NCBI GenBank assembly: GCA_027972325.1
Contig: JAPMOS010000049.1
Location: 186,001 to 250,000, forward strand
Length of the DNA stretch: 64,000 nucleotides
From: Paratrimastix pyriformis
Taxonomy: Eukaryota; Preaxostyla; Paratrimastigidae
Reading direction: 5' to 3'
The stretch's first letter is position 1, and every line of letters starts with the position of its first letter. Under the pieces are notes generated by a model, which was not told the origin of the DNA, made no database searches, and worked only from the letters and a program-made list of their open reading frames with translations. Shown piece after piece: positions 54,401 to 64,000 of the stretch. Both the position numbers and the translations under genes were made by a program.

Positions 54401-54792
54401 GAACTGGGGGACAGTGAGCTGGCACGGCGTGGTGGCGGATCGGACGAGACCTGGGAAGAGAGGTCCATCATTGTGGCCGGTTGGGTGTCGTGGATCGTCA
54501 CCTCACGGACACCCGACAGAATCACGTTCTTGGCGATTTCAACGCCAACGCCGGACATGCCACTGATCAAAATGGCTGAGGAAGACAGTTTGGCCATGGC
54601 TTCCATCCCAAAAGTGTACACTTGGCGATCCATCATCTTCAGGTAATCTCCCTGTGTGGCTGGGGCCGCTGAATTGGCTTTGGTGGCGGACATTTCAGAA
54701 CGATCGTCAAAGGGGACGGAGGTCGGTATAGACAAGGTTCTAGCCGCTCTTTTTTGTGTTTCAAAAATCGAGGGTTCTTCAAACTCGCCCAT
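47794..54792 (-). CDS. UBA1: Ubiquitin-activating enzyme E1
   Basis: Sixteen exons, most with exact phase agreement: 54792-54451, 54403-54080, 53958-53826, 53593-53343, 52641-52408, 52258-52136, 51964-51818, 51401-51231, 51014-50871, 50594-50451, 50126-49927, 49667 to about 49400, 49079-48909, 48638-48549, 48415-48198 and 48132-47794. The first ThiF-like half has VLISG-type [17 protein letters not shown]; the second has [18 protein letters not shown] and [21 protein letters not shown]. The catalytic Cys lies in [11 protein letters not shown], about residue 628 (human 632). The adenylation motif [16 protein letters not shown] and [14 protein letters not shown] follow the family. The C-terminal ubiquitin-fold domain ends [11 protein letters not shown]. 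The enzyme activates ubiquitin with ATP and loads E2s in cytosol and nucleus. Several introns contain repeats and partial copies of exon edges. Confidence 0.95.
49322..49382. repeat. (CTGT)n repeat in an intron of the E1 gene
   Basis: Fifteen or so pure CTGT units beside exon 12; the exon's 3' end is hard to place because CAGA units on the sense strand stay open. Confidence 0.9.
50140..50360. repeat. GGTGGC, GCTGAT and GATTGGATGAT repeats in an intron of the E1 gene
   Basis: Successive blocks of GGTGGCGGTG, GATGCT and TGATTGGATGATGC units between exons 11 and 10. Confidence 0.9.
50640..50775. repeat. (CAGGCAGCACA)n repeat in an intron of the E1 gene
   Basis: Units of CAGCACAGGCA and CAGCACAGACA, close in sequence to the repeat at 37065-37240 in another gene. 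Confidence 0.9.
51455..51780. repeat. CAT-type microsatellites flanking a duplicated exon edge in the E1 gene
   Basis: A CAT run at 51460-51525 and an ATCATCCAGTC-type run at 51640-51775 lie in intron 7, either side of the 44-bp duplicated exon-8 acceptor segment. Confidence 0.85.
53081..53271. other. Cluster of six perfect short hairpins in a long E1 intron
   Basis: In order: CCCGAA-4-TTCGGG (53081-53096), TCCGC-4-GCGGA (53117-53130), CCCGAT-4-ATCGGG (53156-53171), AGAGAG-9-CTCTCT (53172-53192), CCCC-6-GGGG (53219-53232) and TGTCCG-6-CGGACA (53254-53271). The segment lies in the roughly 700-bp intron 4 of E1, is free of microsatellite, and differs in texture from neighbouring introns. It could be a structured RNA or a relic of a mobile sequence. 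Confidence 0.5.
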
Positions 54793-54798
54793 CGCCTC

Positions 54799-57048
54799 GA
54801 TGCAAGGTCATTTCTTGTTAAACCTCCCATATTCTTCACTTTTAGGGACTATTCTTGTTCCCTTGATTGCAATATTAGATCTTCGACCCCAGCCCGGCAC
54901 ACCGGGCTCAAATCCGCTCGATTTCCCCTCCCTGGGGGAAAGTCGTAAAATAAGGAAGCAAGGCAAACGAGGGAGACGACAGGATGATGCCGCTCCTTCT
55001 CCGGCTGCCCACTCCGAGCCTGTCGAAATTCCCAAGCCACCTGCTCCAGTCACGCCCCAGCGTTCTCCTCCGCTCTCCTTGCAGGGAACTCCTCTTCCCC
55101 CACGAACACCCACCGTCAGCACTGCTTCCTACACAAATTCGGCTCCCTCCCCCGCAGCTCACCCACCCCCTCAATCCGATGCGCCGTCCTCACCCCGGAG
55201 CGCCGTCTCTTCCTCGGCGGCATCACTCCCGGTCGCCTCAACCCCCAAGGCGGCACCCACTGCCCACCCTCTGTTGTACTCGACCCCCCGGCCCATTTAC
55301 TCGCGCTTTGACGCCGGTCCGACCATCACCACCACCGCCTCCCCCCGGGCCGCACCCACCACCACCACCGCCCCGTCGATGCAGCCACTCTTCCTGGAGA
55401 CGAATGCTCCTTGCACTCCTGTCCCAGAACCAGCAATATCATCGACTCTTGCGGGTGCCTCCAAAGGTGCGCTCACTGCCACCCACCACACCGAGGCGGA
55501 GACCCCGTCTCCCTTAGGGGGTGAGGGCGACACCGCGGCTCCCTCCCCGGGGCTGCACACCATCCTGGGGGAGGCCGAACGGGATGAGGAACGGGAACAG
55601 CGAGCAGCGACCGCACAGTCCCACACGCCGCAACAGCCACGGACCCCCCTCAGCCAACCGCCCCGCGCCGTCCTCCCGGATGCGCCTTCCCAACCCCGGG
55701 AGGCTGAGGCTCAGGCCCGGGCTCCGGCGACCCACTCCACGCCCCCGCCCGCCCGCCGGCCCGAGCCACAACAACCCAAGTCGCCCCAGCCCCAACAACA
55801 ACCAGAGCCACAGCCGCAGCCACAGCCGCAGCCCTCCGAGCCACTGCCGCAGTCACAGACACAAGAAATAACTGAGCCGCAGCCGCAGCCGCAGCCGCAG
55901 CCGCAGCCGCAGCCAGGACGAGATTCTGAGCCGCCTCAGGAGGAGCCGCCCCAGCCAGAGCCCTCGGCCTCGGTCCAGGAGCCTCTGGGATCCCCCGAGG
56001 CTGAGGCTGCTCCTCCTGCTGCCATTGATAACACATCCGTGGTGGCCGACTTCTCCGCCCCGGGGCCACTCGAGTCACCCTCGACCATCCCCCCTCAAGG
56101 TGCCCACCGGACAGGCGCCTGCATCCCCCCTGGCGGCTCCCGCCTCCCCCGGTCCCGCCGACCTCACCCCCACATCACCACCCCCACCACCACATGCTCT
56201 GGCACTCGAGGAGGACCGCCTCTGCGCCATGGCCGACATCACCCCGTCATTGTCGTCACCGCTCGCCCCGGCACCCGCCCCGGCACCCGAGGAGGATCGT
56301 CTCTGCCCCGTGGCCGACCCGACCGCCATGCCGCTTGTCCTGGCCCCCCAGACGATGGCCCCCCTGGCCCCCACCACGGATTCCATCGCTCCGACCCTCA
56401 GCCCGCCCCTGCCCGCCAGCCCCGACTTCGCCACGTCCGCCACGCTGCCTCCGACGGGCGACGAGGCGATGCCGGGCGGCCTGCCTGAGGGCTGGATCGA
56501 GGCGGCCCCCTTGCCGCCTTTGTGCTACCCCGCCACCACCACCGCCGGCACTGCGGATGAGTCTGCATCGTCGGAGGGCACCCGTGCCATCTAATCCGCT
56601 TCTTCCCCGCCACAGGTCGTCGTCCGGGGCGCCCGTCGAATCGGCCCTGCCCCTGCTCCCGCTCCCAGCAGCTGGCGTCCCCGCCCCCACCGAGGCGTTG
56701 CTCGACGATTCCATCCTCGCCCCTGCACCCGCCCCTGCACCCGCCCCTGCACCCGCCCCTGCACCCCCCGCCCCCGCCATCGCCCCCGTCTCTCCGCCCG
56801 AAAGGAGTCCGATCTATGCCCCAGCTCCTCCGGTCGCCCCGGTCCCATCGGCCTTCCTCCCAGCCGCCACCCCTCCGCCCATCATCGCCATGACCTCGCC
56901 AACCCATCCGCAACAGGCCATCCCTGCTGCCGGAGAGCCCTCCGTGCGTCCGGAGGATACAACCTCTGGGGCCACAGCGGCTGGGAAGCCGCCCTGCCTG
57001 CTGTCGCGCATCCAGGAGAACGTCGAGTTTTCCTGCGTGATCTCGTGA
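54799..57048 (+). CDS. Pro/Ala-rich low-complexity protein of unknown function
   Basis: An open frame from the ATG at 54799 encodes a Pro/Ser/Thr-rich chain with PQPQPQ runs (about 55795-55915). A second frame from about 56090 has two copies of EEDRLC-[AP]-[MV]-AD (56206 and 56300). A GTCGG donor near 56570 and the CAG acceptor at 56614-56616 join in phase to the last exon, which has six PAPA units and ends ENVEFSCVIS. How the first and second frames connect (near 56080) is unclear: either a missed intron or a one-base error. The start is also doubtful, since 54799 is only 6 bp from the divergent E1 ATG. No domain was recognised; disorder is likely. Confidence 0.45.
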
Positions 57049-57458
57049 CCCGAATTTTCTTTCCTGCAATAATCATGCAAATACTCTCCCGATTAAATCC
57101 TTTCTTTTTGTCCCTTTTCTTGAAATGAATCCTCTTCTTTTCCTTTTGTATCGTCTCCTCTTCCCTCTCTTTCTTTCTTCCCTCACCCCTTTCATCGTTC
57201 TTCTCCGGCAATTGCCCCATTGTCCCCGGGCCAACACGTTTTTCCCCCCGATTAACAGTGCCGGTCTGCTGACTCGAGACGGTCCCCGCGAGGTTCCCAG
57301 CAAAACGCAGGGAGATTCGGATGGGAGCATGTCCTTCTCCGGTAATTGCCCCGACGATGAGACCGGCGCATTTTGTTTGACAGCGGCGTCTTCAAAACCT
57401 CCGAAATCGAAGCAATTCGCAACCCACGTTCCTCCGCCTTCCAGGCGTGCCCGTCCAG
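57049..57458. other. Intergenic or 5' region upstream of the first flavodoxin-ferredoxin gene
   Basis: Pyrimidine-rich (CTT/TCC) from 57100 to 57200, then two copies of CTCCGG-[CT]-AATTGCCCC near 57207 and 57339, related to the segment at 1795-1860. An open frame at 57330-57550 overlaps the gene start in another frame; I see no reason to call it. Confidence 0.4.
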
Positions 57459-58924
57459 ATGGAGAGTGTACCCCGCACCGAAAGCCCTTCAGCAAGGCTG
57501 CCCTCACAGGGGGGCATCAAGATTTTAATTTTATATTACACGCTGACGCATAATACGAAGCATGCTGCCGAGAACATTGCCTCTCGTTTGCGATCCCATA
57601 AATCAATCAGCCGGATTTCTTTGGCGGATATCACACTCGTAGCGAATATTTCCCCTTGTCCTGCCCAGTTTGCAGCTCTGAAAATGCAAGATTTCGACGT
57701 CATCGGGATCGGCACGCTGTGCTGGGACTATGATGCCCCAATCTGGCTCAAGAACTTCGTCAGTACGCACGTGTGGCCTTCGAAGCCCGTGTTTCTCTTC
57801 TCCACATCCGGCGCTGGCTCGAAGTTCCGTACCCATGCCATCCTGGCGACGCTACTGGCAGCGAAAGGATGTCCAGTGATTGCCGAATGCGCTTTCCGTG
57901 CTCCGACCAATTACCCGTCTGTGCCGATTGGTTTTCATCCTTTTCATCCTTTTCCGGTCCAGTCCGCTTGGCCCCAAGGCGCCCCATGTCTCCCTGTGGG
58001 GCTCTCGTGACCGCCTGGAGGCGCCTCGTACGTTTGCCGATTCACTTGTGACCCTGTTCGAAGCTGGACTTGCCGAATTGAAGCCGATCAAAGTCACAGC
58101 GTCCATCCTGGGCAATGCCCTGTCATGGGCCATTGGCCCCAAGATGCTGAAGAAATGTCTGTGAGATCACCCACTTGGGAGATGATGGCATCCTCATCCC
58201 CCGACTTCTTTAAAAGTCACTGGGGAAATTGGTTGCGACCGCTGCAAGTGTGTTCGGTGCCACGCCTGCGAACGTGCGTGCCCCTTTGGCGCCATCACCA
58301 TGCACCCTGATATTGGTCTGCGTGCGCCGACTTCACCCTGGCTCATCTCGCCTTCTCTGGCCTCGTACAGAGGAGGGATATCCAATCCGGGACCCGGACC
58401 GGTGCCGCTATTGCGCCAAGTGCGTCAATGTGTGTCCCCAGGGGGCCCTGAACAGCAAGAAGACCCTCGGCCGCACCCCCTATCGTCTGGATCCCGCCCA
58501 CTGGATCGAGGGGCCTTCCGTCCGCTCGGCCATGCCGCCTCACGTCAACAAGGGCGCCCCCGGCGCCGACCTCGCCCTGGTTCCCGCGAACCGGACACCC
58601 TCGCCCACCCCGTCGCCCGCGCCCCCCCGCCAGCCATCGCCCGGGGTTCAGCCCTCCACCCCCGCGGGTCCGACCCCTCTTCCGGCTCCGGTTTCAGCCT
58701 TGCCCTTGCGCTCCCCCGGGGCCCGCTTGACTGCCACAACAGCGGGGCAACCTGCCCCACCGACTGCCGCTCCGCCTGCACCAGAACCTGCACCGGTCAT
58801 CTCCCTGCCTTCCCTGATCTCCGCTCCGCCTGCATCAATCGACAATCTGCCTGCCGTCCCCGTCCTGGATCCTACCCCTCTGGCCCCCGCTCCGCCTGTC
58901 CCCACCGAGCCTGTTATGCACTGA
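57459..58924 (+). CDS. Flavodoxin/2[4Fe-4S] ferredoxin fusion (EFR1-like), copy 1
   Basis: Four exons in agreeing phase: 57459-57916, 57963-58156, 58217-58315 and 58371-58924. Residues from about 15 form a flavodoxin-like domain (IKILILYYTLTHNTKHAAENIASRL, FDVIGIGTLCWDYDAP, KPVFLFSTSGAGS). The FMN phosphate loop reads TLTHNT where most relatives have TGNT. Two ferredoxin clusters follow: C-VR-C-HA-C-ERA-CP (58240-58280) and C-RY-C-AK-C-VNV-CP (near 58410-58440), each fitting CxxCxxCxxxCP. A Pro/Ala-rich tail of about 130 residues ends the protein. The fusion should pass electrons between FMN and iron-sulfur clusters; the partner is unknown. It is a tandem paralogue of the next gene. Confidence 0.87.
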
Positions 58925-59722
58925 CTTCGGGTCAGTTTCTATACCACCGCTGCCCCCCAATTGACCTGTTGCCAATTTGACCGCCGTTTGAGCTGCTGTG
59001 CCCCAGACTTGGCTCCTGCCTCCACGAATTGCCTTGGAGGTGGCACCCGAGTCCGCGGTACGCGCCTGGCGGTCCCCCCATGATGCTAATCTTCTCCTCT
59101 CCTCATCTTCCCATCTCCCTCCTGGATTTGTGTCCGTGTCTTTGCTTTGTGATAGCCTCCTCCCGGTTCTCCTCCTCCCCGGTTCTCACCCGTTCCTCTC
59201 CTCTCCTCGGGGTTCTTGCCTCCTGTCCTCCTGGGTGAATCTGTGTGCTGTGTGAAGAGCCTCTGGCCACGCGGATGTGGCTTCGCTTTTTGTTTTGTGA
59301 ATTGCATTCCCCAGCATCTTTTTTGCTGTTGCTCGGAGATTGTTGTTTTGTTTCGTCCCCCCCCCCCCCCCCCCCCCCTCCCCCCCCCTCCCCTCCCTCC
59401 CTTTTGCCTTTTGTGCTGGCCCTCCCGTGGGGTTTTGTGGATGCTCATTCGTGGTACTCGCTTAGGGATCCTCACATCACTAAAATTAAGGGATTATTCG
59501 TCCACAAAAGTGTCCTCAAAGGCGAGCAGAGTCTGGAGAGAGATAGTGTGTTCTATTGATGACTCCAATTAAGTTGCGTTGAGAAATTCGATCTCGCAGC
59601 CACTGATCGGAGCAGCGTTGTTCATCCGGCGGCACGACGCCAATGCCCAAACGCGTGTCTCAATACCCCCCTCCCCGAAGCTCTCCCCAGTGTTCATATC
59701 CACTGCAATTTTTGCCCCCAAG
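58925..59722. other. Intergenic region between the two flavodoxin-ferredoxin genes
   Basis: Pyrimidine-rich, with a poly-C tract near 59359-59395. AT-richer sequence from 59470 to 59580 would suit a promoter for copy 2. No gene recognised. Confidence 0.4.
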
Positions 59723-60475
59723 ATGGAACGCGACGTACAGGAAGGGCAACCTCTCACTATGAACCCAAGTGACACCGCAGGTATGGGCGAGTCTGGTGAT
59801 TCGGCGCTGGTGCAGGCGACTGCCTTGGCCGAAGACGCGACCATCAAATGCGTCATTTTGTACTTCTCGCTCACCGGAAACACGCGCTCTGTGAGCGAAA
59901 CGATCGCTGCACGCTTGCGGCAGCACCGTTGCATTGATCGTGTCGAGCTCGTCGACATCACGAGGATGGCGGCAGCTCGATCGCCTGAACCCGAGCAATT
60001 CCGTCAGCTCCACCTGGAAAACTACGATGCCATTGGGATTGCCGCTTTCGCGTGGTGCTACAACTTGCCTCCCGGCGTGAAAAATTTCATCTCGCAGAAC
60101 CGCTGGCCGAGGAAGCCCGTCTTTCTTTTCTCGACTGCGGGCGGAGGGTCCCGGGGCAACGTGCTCAGCAGCATGGCTGCAGCCCTGAAGGACAAGGACG
60201 CCGTCATTATTGCGGACAAGGCTTTCCGCGCCCCCGAAAATTATGTGTCTGTCTGCATCACCCCATTGTCACCCACCATGACATCCGGGTAGCCCGCTCA
60301 ACCCCCGCGCACCCAACGTGCCCCTGTGGGGCAGCCACGACCGTGTCGATGAGCCCACCAAGTTCGCTGACGAGGTCTGGATGCTGTAGCTCATCAGTGC
60401 CTTATGCTGTTGATGCTGATGTTGACTGGATGACGATGATGATGGTGGTGGTGGTGTTGCTGGTGGTGGTCATGG

Positions 60476-60515
<40 letters not shown>

Positions 60516-62110
60516 TGATGTTGACGCGCCGCACTCCCTTAGGTGGCCCAATTGCTCGAGAACCTGCCCCGGCCCATCAAGGGCCTTGCCTCGGCCAAGG
60601 TATCCGGCTCCATCCTGGCCAGCGCCACCTCCTGGATGATGACCCCCGGCATGCTCAAGAAGAGTCTGTCGTCATGACCCCCGGCCATCCCCTCCACCCC
60701 AGGGTCACCCACACCGGCGTCCTTTTGGGATGTGTGTCGCTTGCGTGGCTATTCCCCAGTGTCGGGCGACATCCATTGCGACCGCACCAAGTGCGTCAAG
60801 TGCGGCCTCTGCGCGCGCGAGTGCGTCTACGATGCCCTGGCCATCCGCCCCGACATGGGTCCGCCCGCCGCCTCCCATCCATCCCTCCATCCAGCCCGTC
60901 CATCGCATGGGTCCGCCAGCTGGCTGCTGCCAGGGCCGCCGCCAAGGCTCCCATCAACCGCCCTGTCATCCCCCGCATCCACCCATGTCACCCCAACCAT
61001 CCCGTCATCTCATCTGTTCGCCTGCTCACCGCCCCTTGCCGATGGGGCCGGGGAGGCGCTGGGGGTTCGTTCCACTCCGGAGCAGAGCCCACCCTCATCT
61101 TCGATCGTGTCCTCCCCCCTCCCTCCTCCCCCCCTCCCAGAGGATGGCTTCCCGGTCCGGGACCCCGTCAAGTGCCAGTACTGCACCAAGTGCGTCAACG
61201 TTTGGTCCGTCCACCACGCCCCTGCCCTGCCCCCCTCTGCCCCCTCTGCCCCCTCTGCCCCCTCTGCCCCTCTGCCCCTCTGCCCCCTCTGCCCCTCTGC
61301 CCCTCTGCCCCCTCTGCCCCTCTGCCCCTCTGCCCCTCTGCCCCGCTGCCCCTCTGCCACCTGCCCCTCCTATCCAACACTTCTCGATTCGCACTCACCA
61401 CCCCCGCCCACTGTCCCGTCACGCCCACCATCGCATCCCTCCCAACCAGCCCGCGTGGGGCCATGAACAGCAGCCGGACGGCGGGCAAGACGCCCTACCG
61501 GCTGAACCCGGACAACTGGGTCGAGGGCAAGTCCTCCCGCAGCAGCCGACCGCCCCCGCCCCGCGCTGCCTCGGCCCCCGTGGCCACCGCCACCGCCCCC
61601 ACTGCCTCCCCTGCCCCCACGGCCACGGCCACGGCCACGGTTACCACCACCCCGGCCCCCTCGGTGTCCGTCTCCACGGAGCCGCTGGCGCCAAGCCCGG
61701 ACACGACCCCCGCGCCCAGCCCCGCAGCGGGTGTCCTCGAGCAGGACGCGGGCCCAACCCCGGCCATTCCAACCCCGGCGCCGGCGCCCGCCCCGACCCC
61801 GGCCACAGCCACGACCGCGGCTCCAACCACGGTCTCAGTCCAGGAGGCGGCTCCAACCCCAGTCCCAGCCCAGGCCCTGGTCCCAGAGGCGGCTCCAACC
61901 CCGGTCCCCGAGGCAGCCCCGCAGCCGGATGCCCAGACGGCCACCCCTGCTCCGGCGGTTCCCGTGCCGGCGCCGGCAGTCACCACACCCGCCCCGGAGG
62001 TCGAGGCGAAGAGCGCCTTGCTCGGTGGTGATGAGGCGGCTGCTGCCCCGGTTGTTGCCGCGACGGAATCTGCTGTTCCCGCCCCCGCCCCGTCTGAATC
62101 GCCCCTGTAA
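59723..62110 (+). CDS. Flavodoxin/2[4Fe-4S] ferredoxin fusion (EFR1-like), copy 2
   Basis: Six exons: 59723-60246, 60293-60374, 60543-60663, 60760-60858, 61141-61204 and 61450-62110, all with GTCTG/GTCCG donors and matching phases. The flavodoxin domain has a standard FMN loop (FSLTGNTRS), DAIGIAAFAWCYNLPPG and KPVFLFSTAGGGS. The first cluster is C-VK-C-GL-C-ARE-C without the usual Pro after the last Cys; the second is C-QY-C-TK-C-VNV-CP, with its last Cys codon split by intron 5. A tail of about 190 residues is Ala/Pro/Thr-rich with AAPTPVP units. Extra introns relative to copy 1 hold GAT and CCCCTCTGCC repeats. Copy 2 is probably the more conserved enzyme, given its intact FMN loop. Confidence 0.87.
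61210..61362 (+). repeat. (CCCCTCTGCC)n repeat in intron 5 of flavodoxin-ferredoxin copy 2
   Basis: Run of CCCCTCTGCC and CCCTCTGCC units immediately after the donor at 61205. Confidence 0.9.
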
Positions 62111-62676
62111 GTTCGGTCGGCAGATGAAGAGGTGAGGATCGACGGAATCGGATGCCCCCCCCCCCCCCCGCCCCGTCTGAATCACCGCTGTCTGCGTCCC
62201 CCGCCGGCAGAGGAGGGATGATTGGACCCTTTGTGAGGACGAGGTGATAGCCCCAGGGATAGCAACCACACGGTTATGTCGACCGCCACGCATTGATCAT
62301 GACACAGAGACACAGAGACACAGGCAGAAAACAGGATGGGGGGGGGGGGGGGGGGAAATGGGGAACGTGAGAGACGTGAAGAGAAGGGAGTGGCAAGGAG
62401 GAGAGGGGGATGGTGGAGGGAGAGGGGAGGGGAAGTGGAGGGCCAGGGTTGCCGTGATTGACCACAGACTGCTGCCCCCTGGGACCCCCGTTGTCACGAC
62501 TCCTCATCCTGGTCTTCTGCATCGCGCAGAGGACCAGAGATGGGGAGTCGGACAGCGGGGCGTCCCAGTTCGTCCCCTGCGGTCGGTTCCACCTTTGCTG
62601 CAAGCAGCGAGGGGGGGAACCGACCGCAGGGGCGGAGCAGAAGCCTGCGGTCAACCCGGGCAATCGAGGACCGCTC
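62111..62676. other. Convergent intergenic region
   Basis: It holds poly-C (62155-62170) and poly-G (62338-62356) runs and the hairpin at 62574-62632. No gene recognised. Confidence 0.4.
62574..62632. terminator. 17-bp perfect inverted repeat between convergent genes (possible terminator or 3'-end hairpin)
   Basis: The arms 62574-62590 and 62616-62632 are exact reverse complements (CCCCTGCGGTCGGTTCC), separated by 25 nt. The loop contains a second small hairpin, GCTGC-AA-GCAGC. It lies between the stop of flavodoxin-ferredoxin copy 2 (+) and the stop of the last gene (-). A role in transcript ends is inference only. Confidence 0.45.
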
Positions 62677-63834
62677 TTAGGCACGGAGTCCGTTAAGGCG
62701 ACGAGGCGAGAACGCGGCAGGAGGTCCCACGGCCGTTTGGAAGCGGTCGGGGGAGAGTTCCGACAGGTCCAAAGGGCCGCCCTCCAGAAATCCATCGAGC
62801 GCGAGGCTGCTGAAGGGCGGGGACGGAGCGTCGGTGGAGGCGCTGAGGAGGAAGGGGTCGTCCGAGGGCCAGTCCAGGGGAGAACGCGCTTCTTCATCCG
62901 GGGGCGGCGGCGCGGAGAGGGGGCGAGGCGTGGGCGAGTCCAGGGGAAGCACCCCGGTCATGGGCGAGCCCGGCGGGGAAGTGGGGGACATGGGGTCGCC
63001 ATCCAGAATGTGGCCGTCGGATTCCTCCTCGGATGAAACGGCGTTGTCCTCATGACCGCCCTCGGTTGGGAGCTGAGGTGCGGATGCGGCCGGGGGGAGA
63101 CCGAGCGAAGGTCGATCCGGGGGCTGGTAGACCGAGGGAATTGGCAACAGAGTGGCAGGAGGCTTCCACCCCGGGTTCCCAACCCTGGCCGAATCGGGGA
63201 GCAACCGGATGACCCCGGCGTCCGAGGCTTCCATGAGAAGGCAATCCAGATTTTCAAGGAAGGCCTACCGGAGAGAGAAGAAGTGAGATGCACCCTTGGT
63301 GAAGCTAGACCAACCTTGTTGGGAGGAGGAGGCAGGGCCAAGAATGGGAGCAGAAGAGCCGGAAAAGGCCGTTTCTCTTTCACGTCGGGGATTTTTGTGG
63401 ATTTGTAGGGAGCTTTATATTTGGCGCGCAACATTCGGGCAGCGGCCATTTTCCTGAAAGAAAGTTCGAGACGGTCGGGAAAAAAAGGAAAAAGCTGACC
63501 CAATGAGGTCATTGATACGAGTTAGATCATCCCTCGTCAGTTCAGCCTCGAGTGCTCGAACTCCCAAAGGGCGGAGTTTCCCATTGCGACGGGTGGCAGC
63601 ATTGTACAAAGCCTGGCGGAAGCTCGCTTGCAATCTCTCCAGATCACTTGCACATGGGAGCGCCGAATGATATCCATGCCCAACGGAAGCCAGTGCCACA
63701 TCCAAGAGCGAGTATCCCAGCCGAATGAAGACCTCGCGGCCGTCACTGAGAGTTTGGACATTGCCGTCGAACACTTCTTCTGTCAAAAAGCCACCAGAGA
63801 TCAACTTCGACACCACTTTTGTTTTGTTACCCAT
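62677..63834 (-). CDS. Unknown protein with an acidic, Ser/Pro-rich C-terminus
   Basis: Minus-strand exons: about 63834-63506 (MGNKTKVVSKLISGGFLTEEVFDG to RINDLIG, ending before a GTCAG donor), probably a short exon near 63454-63390 (KMAAARMLRAKYKAPYKSTK), and 63263-62677 (from AFLENLDCLLMEAS to NGLRA, stop TAA). The first exon looks like a folded helical domain with a basic stretch (NAATRRNGKLRPL). The last exon is disordered, with SSEEESDG and many SP/TP sites. An upstream ATG at 63957 is also in frame. I recognise no family. The gene is convergent with flavodoxin-ferredoxin copy 2. Confidence 0.5.
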
Positions 63835-64000
63835 AATGAGACGCGCAACAACGAGCAATGCGCTGTACCAAATTGACGAATTTGAGCTGGTTGAGTGCCT
63901 GAGGGTTAGTTGACCTGAGCAGGCACGAGGTGGGTGCTGAAAGAGAAGACGAATCATGTTGTCACAAAAAGAAGCAGCCTCAAAATCAGAAAGGCACGAC
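63835..64000. other. Upstream edge of the last gene, end of window
   Basis: Probable 5' region of the minus-strand gene; the in-frame ATG at 63957 may belong to it. Nothing else was seen. Confidence 0.3.

Noticed and set aside
54799-55000. A shared divergent promoter between E1 and the Pro-rich gene with ATGs 6 bp apart
   Set aside because: Six base pairs cannot hold two untranslated leaders. The plus-strand start is more likely further downstream or in an exon I could not place.

Overview
The window is nuclear DNA of a GC-rich, intron-dense unicellular eukaryote. Almost every gene is cut by introns, many of them filled with simple repeats (CAT/GAT, CCA, CTGT, CCCCATC). Introns begin with an unusual GTCCG/GTCTG motif and end in CAG or TAG. 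An SF-assemblin gene points to a flagellate. Two flavodoxin/2[4Fe-4S] fusion genes and a small nitroreductase suggest anaerobic or microaerophilic redox chemistry. A free-living metamonad such as a Preaxostylan would fit, but that is inference with low confidence. No transposase, reverse transcriptase, LTR, capsid or envelope gene was recognised.

Layout. 1-1749: 3' end of an unassigned gene (+). 2109-30378: three tandem OSCA/TMEM63-like channel genes (+, about 17 exons each). Between them lie a nitroreductase (-, 7892-8498), a phosphomevalonate kinase (-, 17645-21333, N-terminus unresolved) and a secreted vanin/biotinidase-like amidohydrolase (+, 21854-23822). 30871-37976: a large minus-strand gene with eight PBZ-like zinc fingers and an uncharacterised C-terminal region. 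38632-40198: a microbial-type poly(ADP-ribose) glycohydrolase immediately upstream on the same strand. 40290-43283: a leucine-rich-repeat gene with one repeat per 84-nt exon (+). 43545-45858: an Ala/Pro/Val-rich repeat protein (+). 46642-47620: SF-assemblin (-). 47794-54792: ubiquitin-activating enzyme E1 (-, 16 exons). 54799-57048: a Pro-rich protein (+). 57459-58924 and 59723-62110: two tandem flavodoxin-ferredoxin fusions (+). 62677-63834: an unknown gene (-).

Non-coding features. There are three copies of a tRNA-Glu(CTC)-like gene. One sits in a channel-gene intron; the other two lie in the arms of a 254/256-bp inverted repeat inside an intron of the zinc-finger gene. A run of six short perfect hairpins occupies a long E1 intron. 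Introns of the E1 gene and of the second channel gene carry partial duplications of exon edges with their splice sites.

How the genes may work together. The adjacent glycohydrolase and PBZ-like gene suggest a local poly(ADP-ribose) reader/eraser pair. The flavodoxin-ferredoxin pair and the nitroreductase suggest low-potential electron transfer. The channel array suggests expansion of mechanosensitive or osmosensitive transport. These links are inferences from family knowledge and gene order.
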